Of a DNA stretch of 64,000 bases, positions 11,766-25,194 are shown one piece after another (positions within the stretch are counted from its first letter, which is position 1; every line of letters starts with the position of its first letter). Under the pieces are notes generated by a model. It ran no database searches. It had not been told where the DNA came from and saw nothing but the letters and a program-made list of their open reading frames with translations. This DNA is from Cynocephalus volans (Eukaryota > Chordata > Mammalia > Dermoptera > Cynocephalidae). The stretch covers positions 95,186,427-95,250,426 of the forward strand of contig NC_084472.1 of assembly GCF_027409185.1 (NCBI RefSeq), in the 5' to 3' direction. The position numbers were made by a program, and so were the translations under genes.

Positions 11766-12434
11766 GATATAATACGCATTAGCCTTTCAAAAGCAATGTA
11801 ATAAAGTCTTACAATAAAAAAACACACAAATTTTTTTTTCTGCTAATGGTTCTACTTTGTATTAGACACTGAAGTTTTTGTTTGGTTACTGCTATCTAAA
11901 GAAACAAGCATGAACTTGCCATCTAAAGAGACCAGCATAAACTTTCTTTGAGAGCTCAAAATTTCCCACAAAAGTTTCCTAGGCTGAGGAGACAAAATGC
12001 TCTAATGAGCAAATTGCTAATTACCACATCCCAGAAAGTAAAGCACAGGCAGTTCTCTATCAATAAATAGTCCAGTTATGAAGTACACACTCTAAACTGA
12101 GATGAAATACTATCCAGAGTGTGCCTTAAGGAAAGAAATTGTTGCCACAGTTTGGTTAAAAGCCAATGTTAGCTTATGATTACATCATTTGGCTCAATAT
12201 AGCACACTGAAGAGAAACTGAGAATCGATGGAGTTACAGGAAACTATTTCCTTTAGTTTTGGATGTTGTGCAAAAAGAAAAAGAAAAAGAAAAAGGAATA
12301 AATACTTGAGACTAACATATGGGGGGGGAGTAATTCAAAGGGGATTCCATTTTTAAGCAAGGCCATTCTACTCCAGACTTTGGGATATGAAAATAAAATA
12401 TTAATCAAAACTATTCATTGTCCAACTGTAGAAT
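11766..12434. other. No feature recognised; short purine repeat
   Basis: AT-rich sequence with an (AAAAAG)n tract at about 12272-12295 and a G run at about 12322. Confidence 0.5.
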
Positions 12435-12615
12435 ACCAACAGGTTCCTGACATATATTACTTTATTTCATCCTCCAATGACCTCAGGAGAAATGTCTCAT
12501 CTTTAATGATGAAATTGAAACTCAGAGATTTTGAGGCACAAAAATCACAGAGCTAGATTTGAACCTAAGGTCTGTCTAGCTCCAAAGTCCATGCCCTTTT
12601 CCCTATGCCACATAA
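12435..12615 (-). mobile_element. MIR SINE, antisense
   Basis: 'atgatgaaattgaaactcagag', 'cacagagctagatttgaacc' and 'ggtctgtctagctccaaagtcc' follow reverse-oriented MIR. Confidence 0.75.
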
Positions 12616-12830
12616 CCTATAAGCAATGAGAAATGCACAATTCTACCTATTCTCAGGCTCTCAGCAGCCCACCTAACACTCAAGATGTTACCAAAAATAT
12701 ATTTGAAAGACTTTGGAATTGTAAAACTTTATCTCCAATAGATTCTAACCTTTCAAATTCACAAGCCACTACTGCCTTAAGACTGAAAATGTAACAGTTA
12801 TCAGAATGTAAGTGATAAACAAAATCAATT

Positions 12831-13007
12831 TTTTTTTTTGTCCTTTTTGTGACTGGTAAGGGGATCGCAACCCTTGGCTTGGTGTCATCCGCACTGCGCT
12901 CACATGAGTGCACCCGCCATCCCTATGTAGGATCCGAACGTGCGCGGCGGGAGTGCTACTGCGCTCCCAGCGCTGCACTCTCCTGAGTGCGCCACGCGGT
13001 CGGCCCC
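12831..13007 (-). mobile_element. CYN-type dimeric tRNA SINE
   Basis: On the minus strand it begins GGGGCCGACCGCGTGGCGCA and passes through two tRNA-like units, with 'ggttgcgatccccttaccagtc' near the end, then an A tail. Duplications AAAATCAATTTTT flank it (12821-12833, 13008-13020). Related to the tRNA-Ile-derived CYN SINEs I know from colugos. Confidence 0.88.
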
Positions 13008-13289
13008 AAAATCAATTTTTAAGGACAAAGAAAAATAAGTAGATAAGCACCTAGACTTATATATCTGTATTAGAAACTCTAACATATATTAAAACTCATT
13101 TTTTTCTAGCTACAAAACCTCCAATAATTTAATATAAATTATTGGCAATTATTGGTTATAGTCACCATCTTTTTCTTAAATGCTGACCTAATACGTCCAG
13201 TGAAGAGTGATTAGGATAGGTGAGGGGTCTGGAGACCACGTCATCACTTGAAGAGCAATTAAAGAAACAGCAGGTGTTCAGGTATAATA

Positions 13290-13500
13290 AGCAGGGATTT
13301 AGCTGTGGCCCAGAGAGATAGCCCTTCTCTGAGTCCAGCCACTAAGCTCTGAGAGTTAGCAACCATGTGTCTCTGGGCACGTCACTGGAGTTTCAGTCTT
13401 CTCATCTTTGAAACAGACATCACAGAACTACTGTAAAGATTAAATGTACAAGAGCAGTGTCTGACAAACAGCAAAGAGTTTTCAAAACATAAACTGGTGT
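13290..13500 (+). mobile_element. MIR SINE
   Basis: 'ctgggcacgtcactggagtttcag', 'ctcatctttgaaacagacatc' and 'actgtaaagattaaatgtac' follow the MIR consensus. Confidence 0.7.
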
Positions 13501-13584
13501 TATTTCTATATATATTTAGCTTTTTTTCACTCAGGGGAAAAAAAAGACTTAGAAAAGAGACGATAACTTTCTTTACACAGATAT

Positions 13585-13905
13585 TCCTTGACTTACAATG
13601 GGGTTATGTCCTGATAAACCCATCATAAATTGAAAATATCATAAGCCAAAAATGCATTTAACGCACTTAACCCGCTGACTTAAATGTGCTCAGAACACTT
13701 ATGTTAGTCTACAGTTGGGCTAAATTATCTAACACAAAGCCTATTTCATCATAGAATATTTTGAACACTGTACTGAAAGTGAAAAACAGAATGGTTGTAT
13801 GGGTCCTCGAACTACAGTTTCTACCAAACGTGTATTGCGTGGCACCACTGCAAAGTAGAAAAATCTTAAGTTGAACCACAGTAAGTAGGAGACCATCCGT
13901 GTGTG
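13585..13905. mobile_element. Tigger/MER2-type DNA transposon remnant
   Basis: Starts 'ccttgacttacaatggggttatg' and ends 'aagttgaaccacagtaagtagg', inverted ends of the kind seen in non-autonomous Tigger elements. The internal 'gtactgaaagtgaaaaacag' is a familiar part of that family. No transposase is coded. Confidence 0.65.
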
Positions 13906-15815
13906 TGAATGGCAATGTGAAAGGTGACAATGACTCTATTACGCCAGAAGACAAAACTATGAATAAAGAATATGAAGAGTAAGATACTGACCCAATAAAA
14001 TGCAGACCTCCCTAATAAAGAGGGCCTAACCCATAAGCAGCAGCCCACAAATACAGGTGTCAGATTTCTATTACTTAAGACAGAGGACAGATGATTCAGA
14101 AATTTTGTGGAACCGGTTTTACATAGAAGAGTACGAGCTACGGTATCTGCCAACTCAGATTCTATGATTTTGTGATAGGATTTCTTTTTTGTGGCTGAAA
14201 AACCAAAGCCTAGCTCATGGGCCTGAGCATATGTATAAACAAACAGATTATAGGTAAGTAGTTTACACTAAAGTCCATAGCGCCAAAAACCTCCCCCCAC
14301 TCAACATCCTCCAGAAAAGTGGCAGTCACTGTCTGAGTTCACAAGGACTAGAAAATTTAAAAACTGTAAGGTATGTTCTCCTTATTGATGACTTTGGAAA
14401 AGTGTCAAGGGGCATTACAGCATTACATATCCACTATTCAGCTCAAATAAATATTGATTTGGTAAACCTTCCTTAAATTTGAAGTTTCACCTGATGCAAT
14501 AAACCTATTTTAACATTAACAAGTATGAATCCCACTTTCTTTCCCTTTCCCTACACCCCTATATGGAATATTAAATTCAGATTAACAGGCACTGCCTTTA
14601 ATAACGGCTCTACCAATGTACATACCCATCATACAGAAAACAACTTCCTACAAGGCCAGAAAAGAAATGCTCTATCGTTTACCTACTTAGCCCAGACAAT
14701 GACAATACCAAATACTAGGAATATGCAGACCCCACAATGACAGAATTATCTTCTTCATGTCAGTAAAATTTATCTCAGAGTCTCCAATGACTTCATTCTC
14801 ATCACCATTATGCTTTCAAGACATAAGGAGTGTGATTCATTGTGATTCATAAATTCGAAAAAGTAGAATCTGCTTGGAGATAAGGCCTTAATCGATCATT
14901 TTTACAAAACAGCATTTTTGGCTGAATAAAAGGACAGTGAAGCTAGGCTAAGAAATGACTATGAAATCTAAGAAGCAGGGATAAGACATTCTATCAAGCA
15001 AAATTGTATTTTCTTCCCACTCAGAGCAGCCTTAAGAAAGAAATCTGGAAAACTTAAAATTTAAATTCTTGAACAAGACAGCTTCAAGGGATTGACTCCA
15101 CCAACAGCTGCTATGTATTTACCAATCTCTTCCTTCCTATATATATTTTTGAGAAGAAAAATATATCTGGAATTGCTTTATCTACCAATGTGTTCTGACA
15201 TATTGTAAGAGATCTACAATAAAAAACGTGGGTTTAGTGAGCTGCAGTCTTATTCCGCATCTACTCTTTACATAATGTCAGGGACTCAGCTGAGTTCTCC
15301 GTAAATGTTGTATCAGTCACTGCTCTCAACTCACAATGTGTGTTTTGGGACACACAGTATTTTTTAAATTGACTGCTCTTTGGTTCCTCACAGTTCCACA
15401 CTATTCCTCATGATTTTGCACTAACATGTTTCATTCAGTTATGTTACTTACCTGGACACAAGGAATTGGGACTAAATTAGCAGGTGACTCTATGAGGTCA
15501 GGAAAGCCTCACAAATGTGCAGAGGTGTTTTTACTCCCAAGCAATTCTATAAGGGCTGAGCATGGACCTTCGTAGGAAGAATCAAGACTATTATGTGTCT
15601 TTGATATTTATATGCTATTTGCAGGTTTAGATCCGTCCAGAAATTTTTCTATCCATGCTGTTACACAGATGTATATATAGAAGACAACTTACACTGAGAA
15701 TAAATGGAAACTTTAAAAATCTTGGAAACATAACCAGGCAAAATTTTAAAATTCTTTTTGTGTAAATTAAGGTAAAATGCCTGATTTTTGTTTTTGTTTT
15801 AGTTTAGAACAAATG
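13906..15815. other. No feature recognised
   Basis: About 1.9 kb of AT-rich sequence without a supported gene or repeat. Confidence 0.45.
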
Positions 15816-15819
15816 TGTA

Positions 15820-16556
15820 ACTATAAAAACACTTTAGCATCCATTAGGATAACTATCATCAAAAAACCAGAAAATAACATGTACTGGTGAGGATATGGAG
15901 ATGACCAGAACCCTTGTGCACTGCTGGTGGTAAAGTAAAACAGTGTCGCTGCTGTGGGAAACAGTATGGCAGTTCCTCAAAAAATTAAAAATAGAATCAG
16001 CATATGATCTAGCAATTCCACTACTAGCTATGTGCTCAAAAGAACTGAAAGTAGAGTCTCAAAGAGATATTTGCACACCCATGTTTATAAGCAGCATTAT
16101 TCACAACAGCCAATAAGTAGAAGCAACTCAAGTGTCCACTGGTGAATGAATGGATAAACAAAGTGTGGTATATCCATACAATGGAAATTATTCAGACTTA
16201 AGATGGAAGGAAATTCTGATACATGCTGCAACAAGGATAAACTTTGAGGACATTATGCTAAGTGAAATAACCCAGTCATAAAAAGACAAATACTGTATGA
16301 TTCCACTTATACGAGATACTTAGTGTAGTCAAATTAATAGAGACAGACAGTAGAATGGTGGTTGCCAGAGTTTCAGGGGAGGGGGAAGTAGGGAGTTGTT
16401 TAACGGGTACATAGTTTTAGTTTTGCGAGATTAAAAAGTTCTAAAGATCTGTTGCTCAACAGTGTGAATGTACTTAACACTACTGAAATGTACACTTAAA
16501 AATGGTTAAAATGGTAAATTTTGTGTTATGTGTATTTATAAATAAAAATCTTAAAA
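15820..16556 (+). mobile_element. Old L1 3' end
   Basis: Shows the ORF2 terminal region ('tatggcagttcctcaaaaaatt', 'gaatggataaacaaagtgtgg') and a 3'UTR ('atggtggttgccagagtttc', 'aaatgtacacttaaaaatgg') with an A-rich end. Frames are broken. Confidence 0.88.
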
Positions 16557-18781
16557 ATAGAGGAAAATACTCACCTTATGAAGGTTGAGAAAGGTTATAT
16601 ATTTTTTAGTCTAGACCATTTGGGGTTCTTTTCAAGGATAAATGCTGAATTTTCTGTCTCTAGGACCTTAGGAAAAAAGCCATGTCTTTTGTTATTCTGT
16701 TCCGGATACAGAGACACTAGTAAGTCTGATTTAGAATATAAATTCCAAGAGCTCAAAGAACATGTCCTTTTTTGTGTGTCTATTCTAAGCACACAGAAAA
16801 GTTCTGTACGTGGTGGGCATTCCATAGCTACTGAATAGCTGGCTATGTTTTAAAAGAAAGAAAAATGAAACCATAAAGTATACAATTTATTTTGCATCAT
16901 CAAGCCAAAGATTCTTAAACAAGTTCACTTGCTTAAAGAATGGCAGATTATGCTGTGAAGTCACTGGTTCCATGTGCCACTTTGTCAGGAGGTGGTTTGT
17001 GGAAAGAATATAAGCTCCGGTGGCCCAAGTGTGGGTTCCAATTCTCTAAATTTTACTTTCAGGATCTAAGTTGTAAATGAGAAATGTTTTCAGCTAGGAG
17101 AGTTGTTTAGGCTTTGTAAAGCCCCCAGTTTAATATCTTGTAACAGTAAGTCATTATAAAATGGTTATTATCCTTGAAAAGTCTGATCTAAAATTTACTC
17201 TGCCAATAAATGTTTTTTAAGTGTAATAAATATTTTAATATACACGTAATGCTTTATGCTTTAGAGACAAATTATATTACTTCAATGAACCTAATTTGTT
17301 GAAATCTATCTATTCTGTGAATAATCTGTATAACAAACGTATTAACCAGTAATAACAGGATTTCGAAAGGCAGTAACTGTATTAGACTAACTCAAATCAT
17401 ACACTGAGCCTTTTCTAGGTCCATTTAAAAGTTATTACAAAGCAATGACTAAAACTAAAGACCAAGAGAGAGGAAAGAAAACACAACATTGGCCCTTTTT
17501 AGAGTAATTACGGAGATCTTCCTTGCAAAGTTAGCATGATGGTATAAATGGATGAGGGTGAAAACTTTCTAAAAAGTTACAGAAGTATATTTCCCATTCT
17601 CATTTTTAAAAAATTTTTTATACTGTGAAATGGTTGTCAATTATCCCAAAGTTAGTCCTGGGAGGCAGGATGGAGGGAAAAGGTGTGTAGGAAAGAATAA
17701 GGAAGGGGGCACAGCAGGCTATCTCTCTTGTGCTCCAAACAGATGCCGTGTGCCGGTTCCCTGCACACTAGCATACTCCCCAAAGCCTTTGCCACATACA
17801 CATAACAATGTCCTTCAAGGTTGATCTTATCCAAAGAAGAAAATACAACCTACATGCCAAGGACAGCTGATGGTTAAGGGAAGCTCCCAGAGCATGGTTT
17901 ACATAAGACCTCAGCCGTGACAGTTCAGTCTCTGGTGAGCTCTAGGCTCAGGTTTAACTAATTTATCCATTTACACTTAAAATTAGAAGACGAAGAAAAA
18001 GGAAAAGAACAGAGGAGGAAGAGGGAGAAAAAACCTGGAGCATGCTGTAAGTGCTCCCCAGATTTTAAACTGTCTTATCTTAACCAGCCACCACCCAGGA
18101 ATACCCCAGCTACACAGCAGGGTCTCTACATCTGTGAGTGGCATCATACCTGGTGTGGTCAGAAGAGACGTCAAGAAGCTCTTGGTGGGAAAACCTAGGG
18201 ATAATAAATGAGAATGGGCTCCCTGCTACTGAGCGCTCTTCTGGTGCTCCAATCCCTTCCTTCCTTCCTAGGCACTAAAATAAAGAGCTGGAAAAATCAA
18301 CATTGTAGTACCGGGGATTAAGAAGTTAAGGAGAAAATGCTGATTTTTTTCCCCCTACAGTTATACTCTCAACATTTTATTGATTTTAAATATGGAAATG
18401 TTGTCATTTATGTTACCAGTCAGGAAATTTCGACTTTTCTGCAGATATGTCTGCATACGTACAGTGGCCAGCTTACTCTTACATAATACACATACCTATG
18501 AGGAATGGTCAGACATAGTTCTGCTTGAAATTAAATGTATAGGCTTCTTCCAAGCCTAGAATCTCACAATTTACTAAAGCTAGTTCTATCATAATATCAT
18601 GCCTTTAAAGATGTGGGATATTCAATTCAGGAAATTATTTCAGCAGGTGTTCTGTTGAAATGAACACTACAAAACAATTACTTTCCCTACCGTAAAACAT
18701 TGCTCTACAGAATACATCATTTTGTTGGGGGCAAAAAAAGAATAAAAATTCTTGCTTCTTTTTTCTTTTATTTTACTCAAC
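16557..18781. other. No feature recognised
   Basis: Mixed AT-rich sequence with only short chance frames, for example 16578-16838 on plus. No exon could be supported. Confidence 0.4.
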
Positions 18782-18792
18782 AGAAATGACAC

Positions 18793-18837
18793 ATTTCTCA
18801 ACACCGCACTCTCCCGAGTGAGCCACGGGCCGGCCCA
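18793..18837 (-). mobile_element. 5' fragment of CYN SINE without A tail
   Basis: Only the first roughly 36 bases of the SINE are present (minus strand, GGCCGGCCCGTGGCTCACTC onwards). It is bounded by perfect 11-bp duplications AGAAATGACAC at 18782-18792 and 18838-18848. There is no poly-A. Confidence 0.85.
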
Positions 18838-19027
18838 AGAAATGACACTTAGTTCAATAAAATGAGTACTTTTCTTCCAATTCTTGAAAACAGCCTAAAA
18901 TCTCTGATTCAAGCAAATAAAGTTAGAAGTGAAACTACACAGTTCAACTTTAGTGATTACTCTGGTCTAATATGCAATGCATTAAAATGATGTGATGTAG
19001 TAAAGGGCCATTCTTAAAACAGACGGC

Positions 19028-19255
19028 TTGAACTTTCAATTACTCTTGCTGGTGTCTGCACTCATCACTGGTAGACACCTCCACCTCAGTAACAGCACCC
19101 TGTCTGCCTTACACCACCATCACGTCCACCTTTCACCACCACACACCGCAAGAGCTATCCAGCAACTGAAGAGGCTGGTCACGGTCAATCGGCAGAAAGT
19201 CAAGAAAGAGATTCAGCAGTACCAAGTACTTTCAAAACTGGGTTTAGAGAAATGA
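19028..19255 (+). other. Unassigned 75-codon ORF
   Basis: A frame from ATG (at 19028) to TGA with a hydrophobic start, a His-rich middle (HHHHVH) and a charged helical end (IQQLKRLVTVNRQKVKKEIQ). The end looks protein-like and local GC is higher than its surroundings. No splice or poly-A evidence and no family recognised; it could be a small pseudogene or chance. Confidence 0.2.
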
Positions 19256-19802
19256 TGTGGGTTTGTGAGGCTTTGTTTAGGGTTTAAAATCCTTCTAAAA
19301 ATTAATTTACTACTATTTCCAGTAGTTCAATGGGATAAATAGTGCCTTTAGATTTCAAAGCCATCGGAACAATTTAACACTTTTAAAAGTACACAGGGCA
19401 TGCAACATACCTAGAGTTAGCAATGCAGTAAGAACAGAAAAATACCTCAAATAATTTACAGAAATAACTTTTAAAGTGACAATGATAGGTTGTTTGTCCT
19501 TCACATTTCTCTTATACTCTGCAGCGAAAAAGATCAGAATAATGTAAATATGCTGTTCATTATTCAAAAAAGTTCATGTGATCCATTTCAGTGAGATAAA
19601 ATGCACTACCAACAGAAATTTTATGCAAAGTCTGTTCTTTTTTTGTTTGGTTCACTGAACTAAGTGCAAGCCATCTGTTACTTAAGATAATCAGAAAAAG
19701 TAAAAAATTCAAACAGCCTTTTAAAGATAACACAATAGCACTTCAAACAAAACTTACTTGTTTAAAAGCACCATTTATGAGGTTTAAGTCCTAATGACTT
19801 TA

Positions 19803-19857
19803 TTTATTATTATTATTATTTTTTTTTATTTTGTCGATATACATTGTGGCTGATTAT
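19803..19857 (-). mobile_element. Ultra-short young L1 3' end insertion
   Basis: Reverse complement carries 'aatcagccacaatgtatatcg', the terminal 3'UTR of the young L1 at 9595-10127, followed by an A-rich tail. It is framed by perfect 17-bp duplications AAGTCCTAATGACTTTA (19786-19802, 19858-19874). Confidence 0.93.
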
Positions 19858-20124
19858 AAGTCCTAATGACTTTAAATGGCTTAGAACCCATACTTAAAAT
19901 CTTATTTTTTAAGATTGAGACTATATTTTCCCATTTTTTGGTAATAGTATGCCATTTAATAAAATTGTTCACACGATAAGAATGTCTTTCTACTACCATG
20001 TCTTATCCAAATATATTAATTTCCAAGAAACCTTAAAATCCCCAAACTTTTAAGTTTAAATTATATTCTGATCCCCATTTATAAAATTCTAGAGTGTTTC
20101 ATAGTGATTATGATTTGCTTTCAC

Positions 20125-20365
20125 AAAAGCAGAATGGCCTGATCTAAATCAGTGCTTTCTCCAAGTCAAATGCTTGGATTCTAGTCTTCGTTCTGCGCCC
20201 AGCTGTCAAACCTCAGATGAGTTACACCTCTCAAGACCTCAGTTTCTTAACCTATAAAAAGAGAGTTCTAAAATGTCATTCTCAGGAGTTTACTTCCTTT
20301 CCAAATTTGTCTAGGGCTGTGCTTGGCATCTACGTAGTGTCAGGAACTCAGTAACTATCCACGTC
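20125..20365 (+). mobile_element. MIR SINE
   Basis: 'ggattctagtcttcgttctgc', 'gacctcagtttcttaacctataaa' and 'ctgtgcttggcatctacgtag' match MIR in order. Confidence 0.65.
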
Positions 20366-23300
20366 CAGGATGGCTAGAGATGAACACTTCCAAAGCTTCA
20401 GGAATTTACCACAGGGCAGTTTAAAATATATTGTTAAGTTTAGAGCTTGTAATGCAAAACCAACTACCACAACACTGTCTTTCTATCTTTATTGTGAAAT
20501 AACCAAATGAATTTCCAGGATACCAAGTCTTACATAAATCAATTAATGAAAAACTGATTTTGTTTTAAAGGTGAAATTCTAAGTTTCAGGAGAGTTTAAA
20601 ACAGGCACCAGCCTAGGATATGTTTTCACAGCTCTAGTACTACAAATTTTATCAACACCCACCATTGTTTCTCACTGGCATGTAAATGTGCTTGTGCTAT
20701 TTTCCTGATGAATACTGCATACACAGTCCTACTCCACCTACACAACCACTATGCCACAAATGCAATGCATTTTAAAAAAGGCTTTTTTGTAACAAAACAT
20801 TACAAATCCTAACCATTCATAAAGCAAGTTGCAAAAGACAAAAAACTTCAGTAATCAACTTTAAAATTCCTCACTTTGCCTATTATTCATTAGGTACATT
20901 ATTAAACAAACATGACAAAAAGGAAAGCTATAGGTTATTTTATACTTTAAAAACTGACAAAGCCCTGCAGTGACTTAGGGTCTATGAATCTTGAGTATTT
21001 GGAGGAAAGAAAGATGGTGATGCTGGAAATAACTAAAGTCCAAAGGGCTGCTCTGAGGCCAGAGAACTGCTCTCACCATGGCACAAGCGAGAATGGTCAT
21101 CACTGTGTTCCTGTCATAGATCTTTTACTCCTAGAGCACCCCCCACTGCAACCTACCTCTGGGACTGTTCTCAGCCCTTCCTTGGAGGCCATCAGCAGTT
21201 TTATATCAGCAAGATGAAAGGATCAATCAACTAGAAGGATTCTCTCCTAAAATATTTTTCCTTCAAGTTGAAATGGCTTCTGTATTGCAGGGTATTTATC
21301 CTGGGTTCCTGAAACCCTAGCCATCCACTGATTGGAATTCAAGGACTCTTGAACTTCCAGAAATCTTACACAAAATTGTTGGGGGGAGGGGGGGGATGCA
21401 GTTTACGTGCAGATGCGCCTTCTTTTATATGGAAGTGAACTGTGTAGGTTGGGAGGGTACATGCTTTCATCACAAAACATTCATGACTCCCCCAAAATGT
21501 CAAGAGAGCCACTGCCATGCAGAATAGCAGCTGTGATCTCAGGGTTCTTTTTTCTTCCACTGCGAAAATCTAATCAGAATGGACAGCATATGAGAGTACA
21601 GGAGGAGGAGCTCCTTGTCTGCATAACAAGGAACTATAAGTACCATTAGTTCAAAGGCAGTTGCCTTCCATTTGAGAAGACTGTAAAAGTCATTGTAATC
21701 TTTTCTTTTTCAACCTGAATCTCTTCAGTTCTCCCACTTGGTTCAGTCATTCATCTTTTAAGAATTGCACAGTTAAATTTCAGAGATTATTCAAACAGCA
21801 CAAACCTCAACTTGTAAAAGATATTAATATGATTCTACCTAAATTTAAAAAAAAAGACCTTTAGCTTCTCTTCCAAATTTGTTAATTTAAGTTCATAATA
21901 TAGATAAAAGCCAAAGAGAAAAGGATTTGGTAGGAAAGTAACTCTGAACATATATGGGTTCTCCAAGAAATGAATAAAAAATGTAATAAGATAAACCTGA
22001 CAGATTTATTAGAAATACTTTGGTCACTCAAAATGACTCCAAATGGGAACCACTGGCAATTCTATCAAGTATGGGTTTGGCCAGTTATAATCACATAAAC
22101 ATTTTAAAGTATCACTGCAATTCAAGATTTTAAATTGTGAAATAATTTAAAGAACAACTAATTAAAAAATTAAGTTTTTTCAATCACCTATGACCTTTAA
22201 ATCATGAACCAAGTCTCGCTGAAAGAGAAAAAACTAAGCTGTGACCCAGAAGAGCATCTCACTTATCACTTGGCACATCCTCATAGGGCACACGGCCAAG
22301 GCTCAATACTTACTCCAAGCTGAGACTCACTAAAACACTCAGGAGTGCCATTTTGTTTCAAAGTGATCAATGAATTGAAATCTCAGCAGGCTTCGGACTT
22401 GAATGAAGTTTGTTACTCTATCAATTCCTTCAAAAAAGACCAGATCAATGCAAAATGCCAACCCTAAGAACTGAAATAGCAATCTCACTTTGCTTGGTTA
22501 AACACAGCCAATTTGATTTTATTTTCTTGCATAGGCTGCCCAGAAACAAAACAGAGAATGTTTATAAGCTCTATGAATAGGGTATCAAAGCTCACCCGAC
22601 TCCTTACAGATCTTGCTAAGTCAAGAGCAAAAATGTCTTCTAAACGATTGCTCAAATTACAACAGAATTAAAGAAACCACTTAAACGTTGCTGTTTGATT
22701 CAAACACCAATATAAAATTGTGTTGTTTAACATGATCATTAAAGCAGAAATAAGTCTATACAGAGTAGCCTGAATTTTTGGACACAGGCTTTTCCCAGAG
22801 GAATGCGTACCCAAGTTGATACAAACTATCAGGAAGTTTTCATTTGAATTTTTATTGAGACAAGTACCTAAGCAAGTTACAAACATCCTGTGAACTATGA
22901 GCCCCATGTATAAATAATAAGTACCCTTTGCTTGAAGAGACCAAGAACATTACTGATGTGAATACAATGTGAATTTCAGGAAGAAGGGAAAAAAAATTCC
23001 TGTTTAAAGAAAGCCAGCCTTCTGAAGGAAAGGGAAAATTTTGTTCAATAAAGATGCTCTCTACCTAAAGGAAAAAAAAAAGAAATTTGTGAAAATTTGA
23101 TTTACTAACTTATTTAGAGGAAATTCATTTAAAATTTTATTTATTCGTATATTATTTTAAAATTATAATATAATGAATATTCATCCAAGAACAATAATAT
23201 TTATTGGCCATATATGAACGAATAATGGCATGACAACAGTGTGTTGCTAATAATTATGATTAATGGAATTCTGAGCACCTGAGGCCCATTAAACAAAAAC

Positions 23301-24245
23301 CTTGTGATTTTTCACCTAATAGAAATGGACTCACCCCAGTATTCCTTAAATAAATAATTTGCCTAGCAGACTGAAAACGTGAATTAGTTTCTTGTCTCCC
23401 CCATCACTACCACCACCTCTCAGGAACTATTAGCAGATTTTTTTTTTTAAAGGTACATTCACAAGAACCAGAAACGTGGAAGGTGAGGCAGTGGTGTCCA
23501 GCTCCTTGTCTTCACGGAAACCTTCCTTATACACAAGAGCCATGTCTGACAGGAACTGCTGTCTACAGGAAATACATTTCTTCTAAAACATTTTTTTTTT
23601 CCCTTCTACTAGGCTAATGGTAGCACTAAATTGAATGTGTGAGTTTCCTTCAAAAGAAAAGAATTCCTCCTTCTCTAACATGGAACAGACAAGAATCTCT
23701 TCCACTATCAACACTTTGTATTGGTCCTTTGTCCATTCCAAGCTGAAAACCAAGACTAGAACCAACACTAAGCCAGAGATGCTTTCCTGGTGGTCTTCAG
23801 AGCGTCTCCTGCTCAAAGAAGCAATAATGAGAGTGACGGCCTCTTGTGGTCTTTCCGTTCCCTTTGTGGGTTGTATGAAAGTACCAAGTTTGCCTAATGT
23901 AACAATTCAACTGTCAGAGTGAGAAATTAAGAGACTTTCATGTTCTTAACTTGGTTGCAACTGTGGAATGATTTTACTCTCTAAGATTTCCACCGGATAT
24001 ATAATCTCCTAATATGTTTTAACTTTCCTCCTAGACCTTTCAGAATAGTTTGAACTTTAGTTAAATATAATTTCTAGAGGCCTGAAATAATAAATTACGA
24101 ACAATTCTGCCAAATTATTAATAAGTATTACTGCCCTCCCAAACACAAATTTTGGTGAATAACTGCTTGGCTAAATCTCAGTTTCTAGGGCCCAAATTTC
24201 ACCAAAGAACAACTGAAAGAGGAGGAGAAATGGTAGTAGTTTTAA
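20366..24245. other. No feature recognised
   Basis: About 3.9 kb without a supported gene. It includes a G-rich run at about 21380-21396 and several poly-A/T tracts. It may be intron of a gene driven from the CpG island, but no exon was found. Confidence 0.4.
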
Positions 24246-24256
24246 AAGCAATAACA

Positions 24257-24356
24257 GCTGGCAGGTTAGCTCAGTTGGTTAGGGTGCAGTGTTATAGCAC
24301 CAGGTCAAGGGTTCGGATCCCCAAACCGGGCAGCTGCAAAAATAAATAAATAAATA
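24257..24356 (+). mobile_element. CYN-type monomeric tRNA-Ile SINE
   Basis: tRNA-like body with A box TAGCTCAGTTGG (24267-24278) and B box GGGTTCGGATCC (24310-24321), then an (AAAT)n tail. Near-identical AAAAGCAATAA / AAAAGTAATAA flank it. The lost tRNA ends and flanking duplication mark a SINE rather than a working tRNA gene. Confidence 0.9.
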
Positions 24357-24479
24357 AAAGTAATAATAGGAACAGTGATGACGATGACAATGCCTAAAAC
24401 CAACTGAACGTTCAGTGTTTGTCAGGAACATAACGCATACTATAAAAAATGTTTAGAATAGATTATCATCTCTCCTTGT

Positions 24480-24670
24480 GATACCTACAGCTCTCTGTAT
24501 CTTCAAATGGCATTTTATCATACTCGTTGATTTGTATGTGTACTTATCTCCTACACTGGGTGACCAACATCCATGACAGGGACCAAGTTATTTATGCTTT
24601 GCTTCTCCACAGACTCTAGAACTGGGCCGCAATTATACACAACACATATTCATCCAAAATGGATTAAGTA
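24480..24670 (+). mobile_element. L2 LINE 3' fragment
   Basis: 'catgacagggaccaagttatttatgc' and 'acagactctagaactgggcc' resemble the last part of L2. Diverged. Confidence 0.5.
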
Positions 24671-25194
24671 ATCTTTGATCATGGAAAACTCCAAATAGAA
24701 TATCTCATAGGATATTCTTAGAATCAAAGTTACAAGTCATATCTTCCTATTCCAAGGGAATCCCAATGTATCAAAACAGCACTCAGTAATTTGGCTGCAC
24801 ATACAATTAATAAATACTATAAATTTTACATATGAGTAGAGGCAAATTTTGCACATTAGTTTCACAAAATTCAAATTCAGTTGTTACCACCAAATGCACA
24901 CCTTCTTTTAGAAACCAGACAGCATGAATGGTGGGGAGGGGGAAGATAACCCAAAGGACCTATGTGCCTTGGGAACACAAACAATGCATGCAATACACAG
25001 ACGATTCCCCACTCCTACCACTCAAATATATTTCGAGTTCTAGAAAGTGTGATTATTTTAAAAGCAGAAATTGTATTGTATTCAGAAAATCTACCCCAAG
25101 TTCATATTAAGGTTGTAAACAGATAATGCTGAACCTGGCTCCATTTTTTCCTTATGGGTCAATATAAAATAACTGTTAATTCCACGAGTGACTA

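Noticed and set aside
24257..24330. Functional tRNA-Ile gene
   Set aside because: Arms are not intact and it has an A-rich tail and flanking duplication, as a SINE would.
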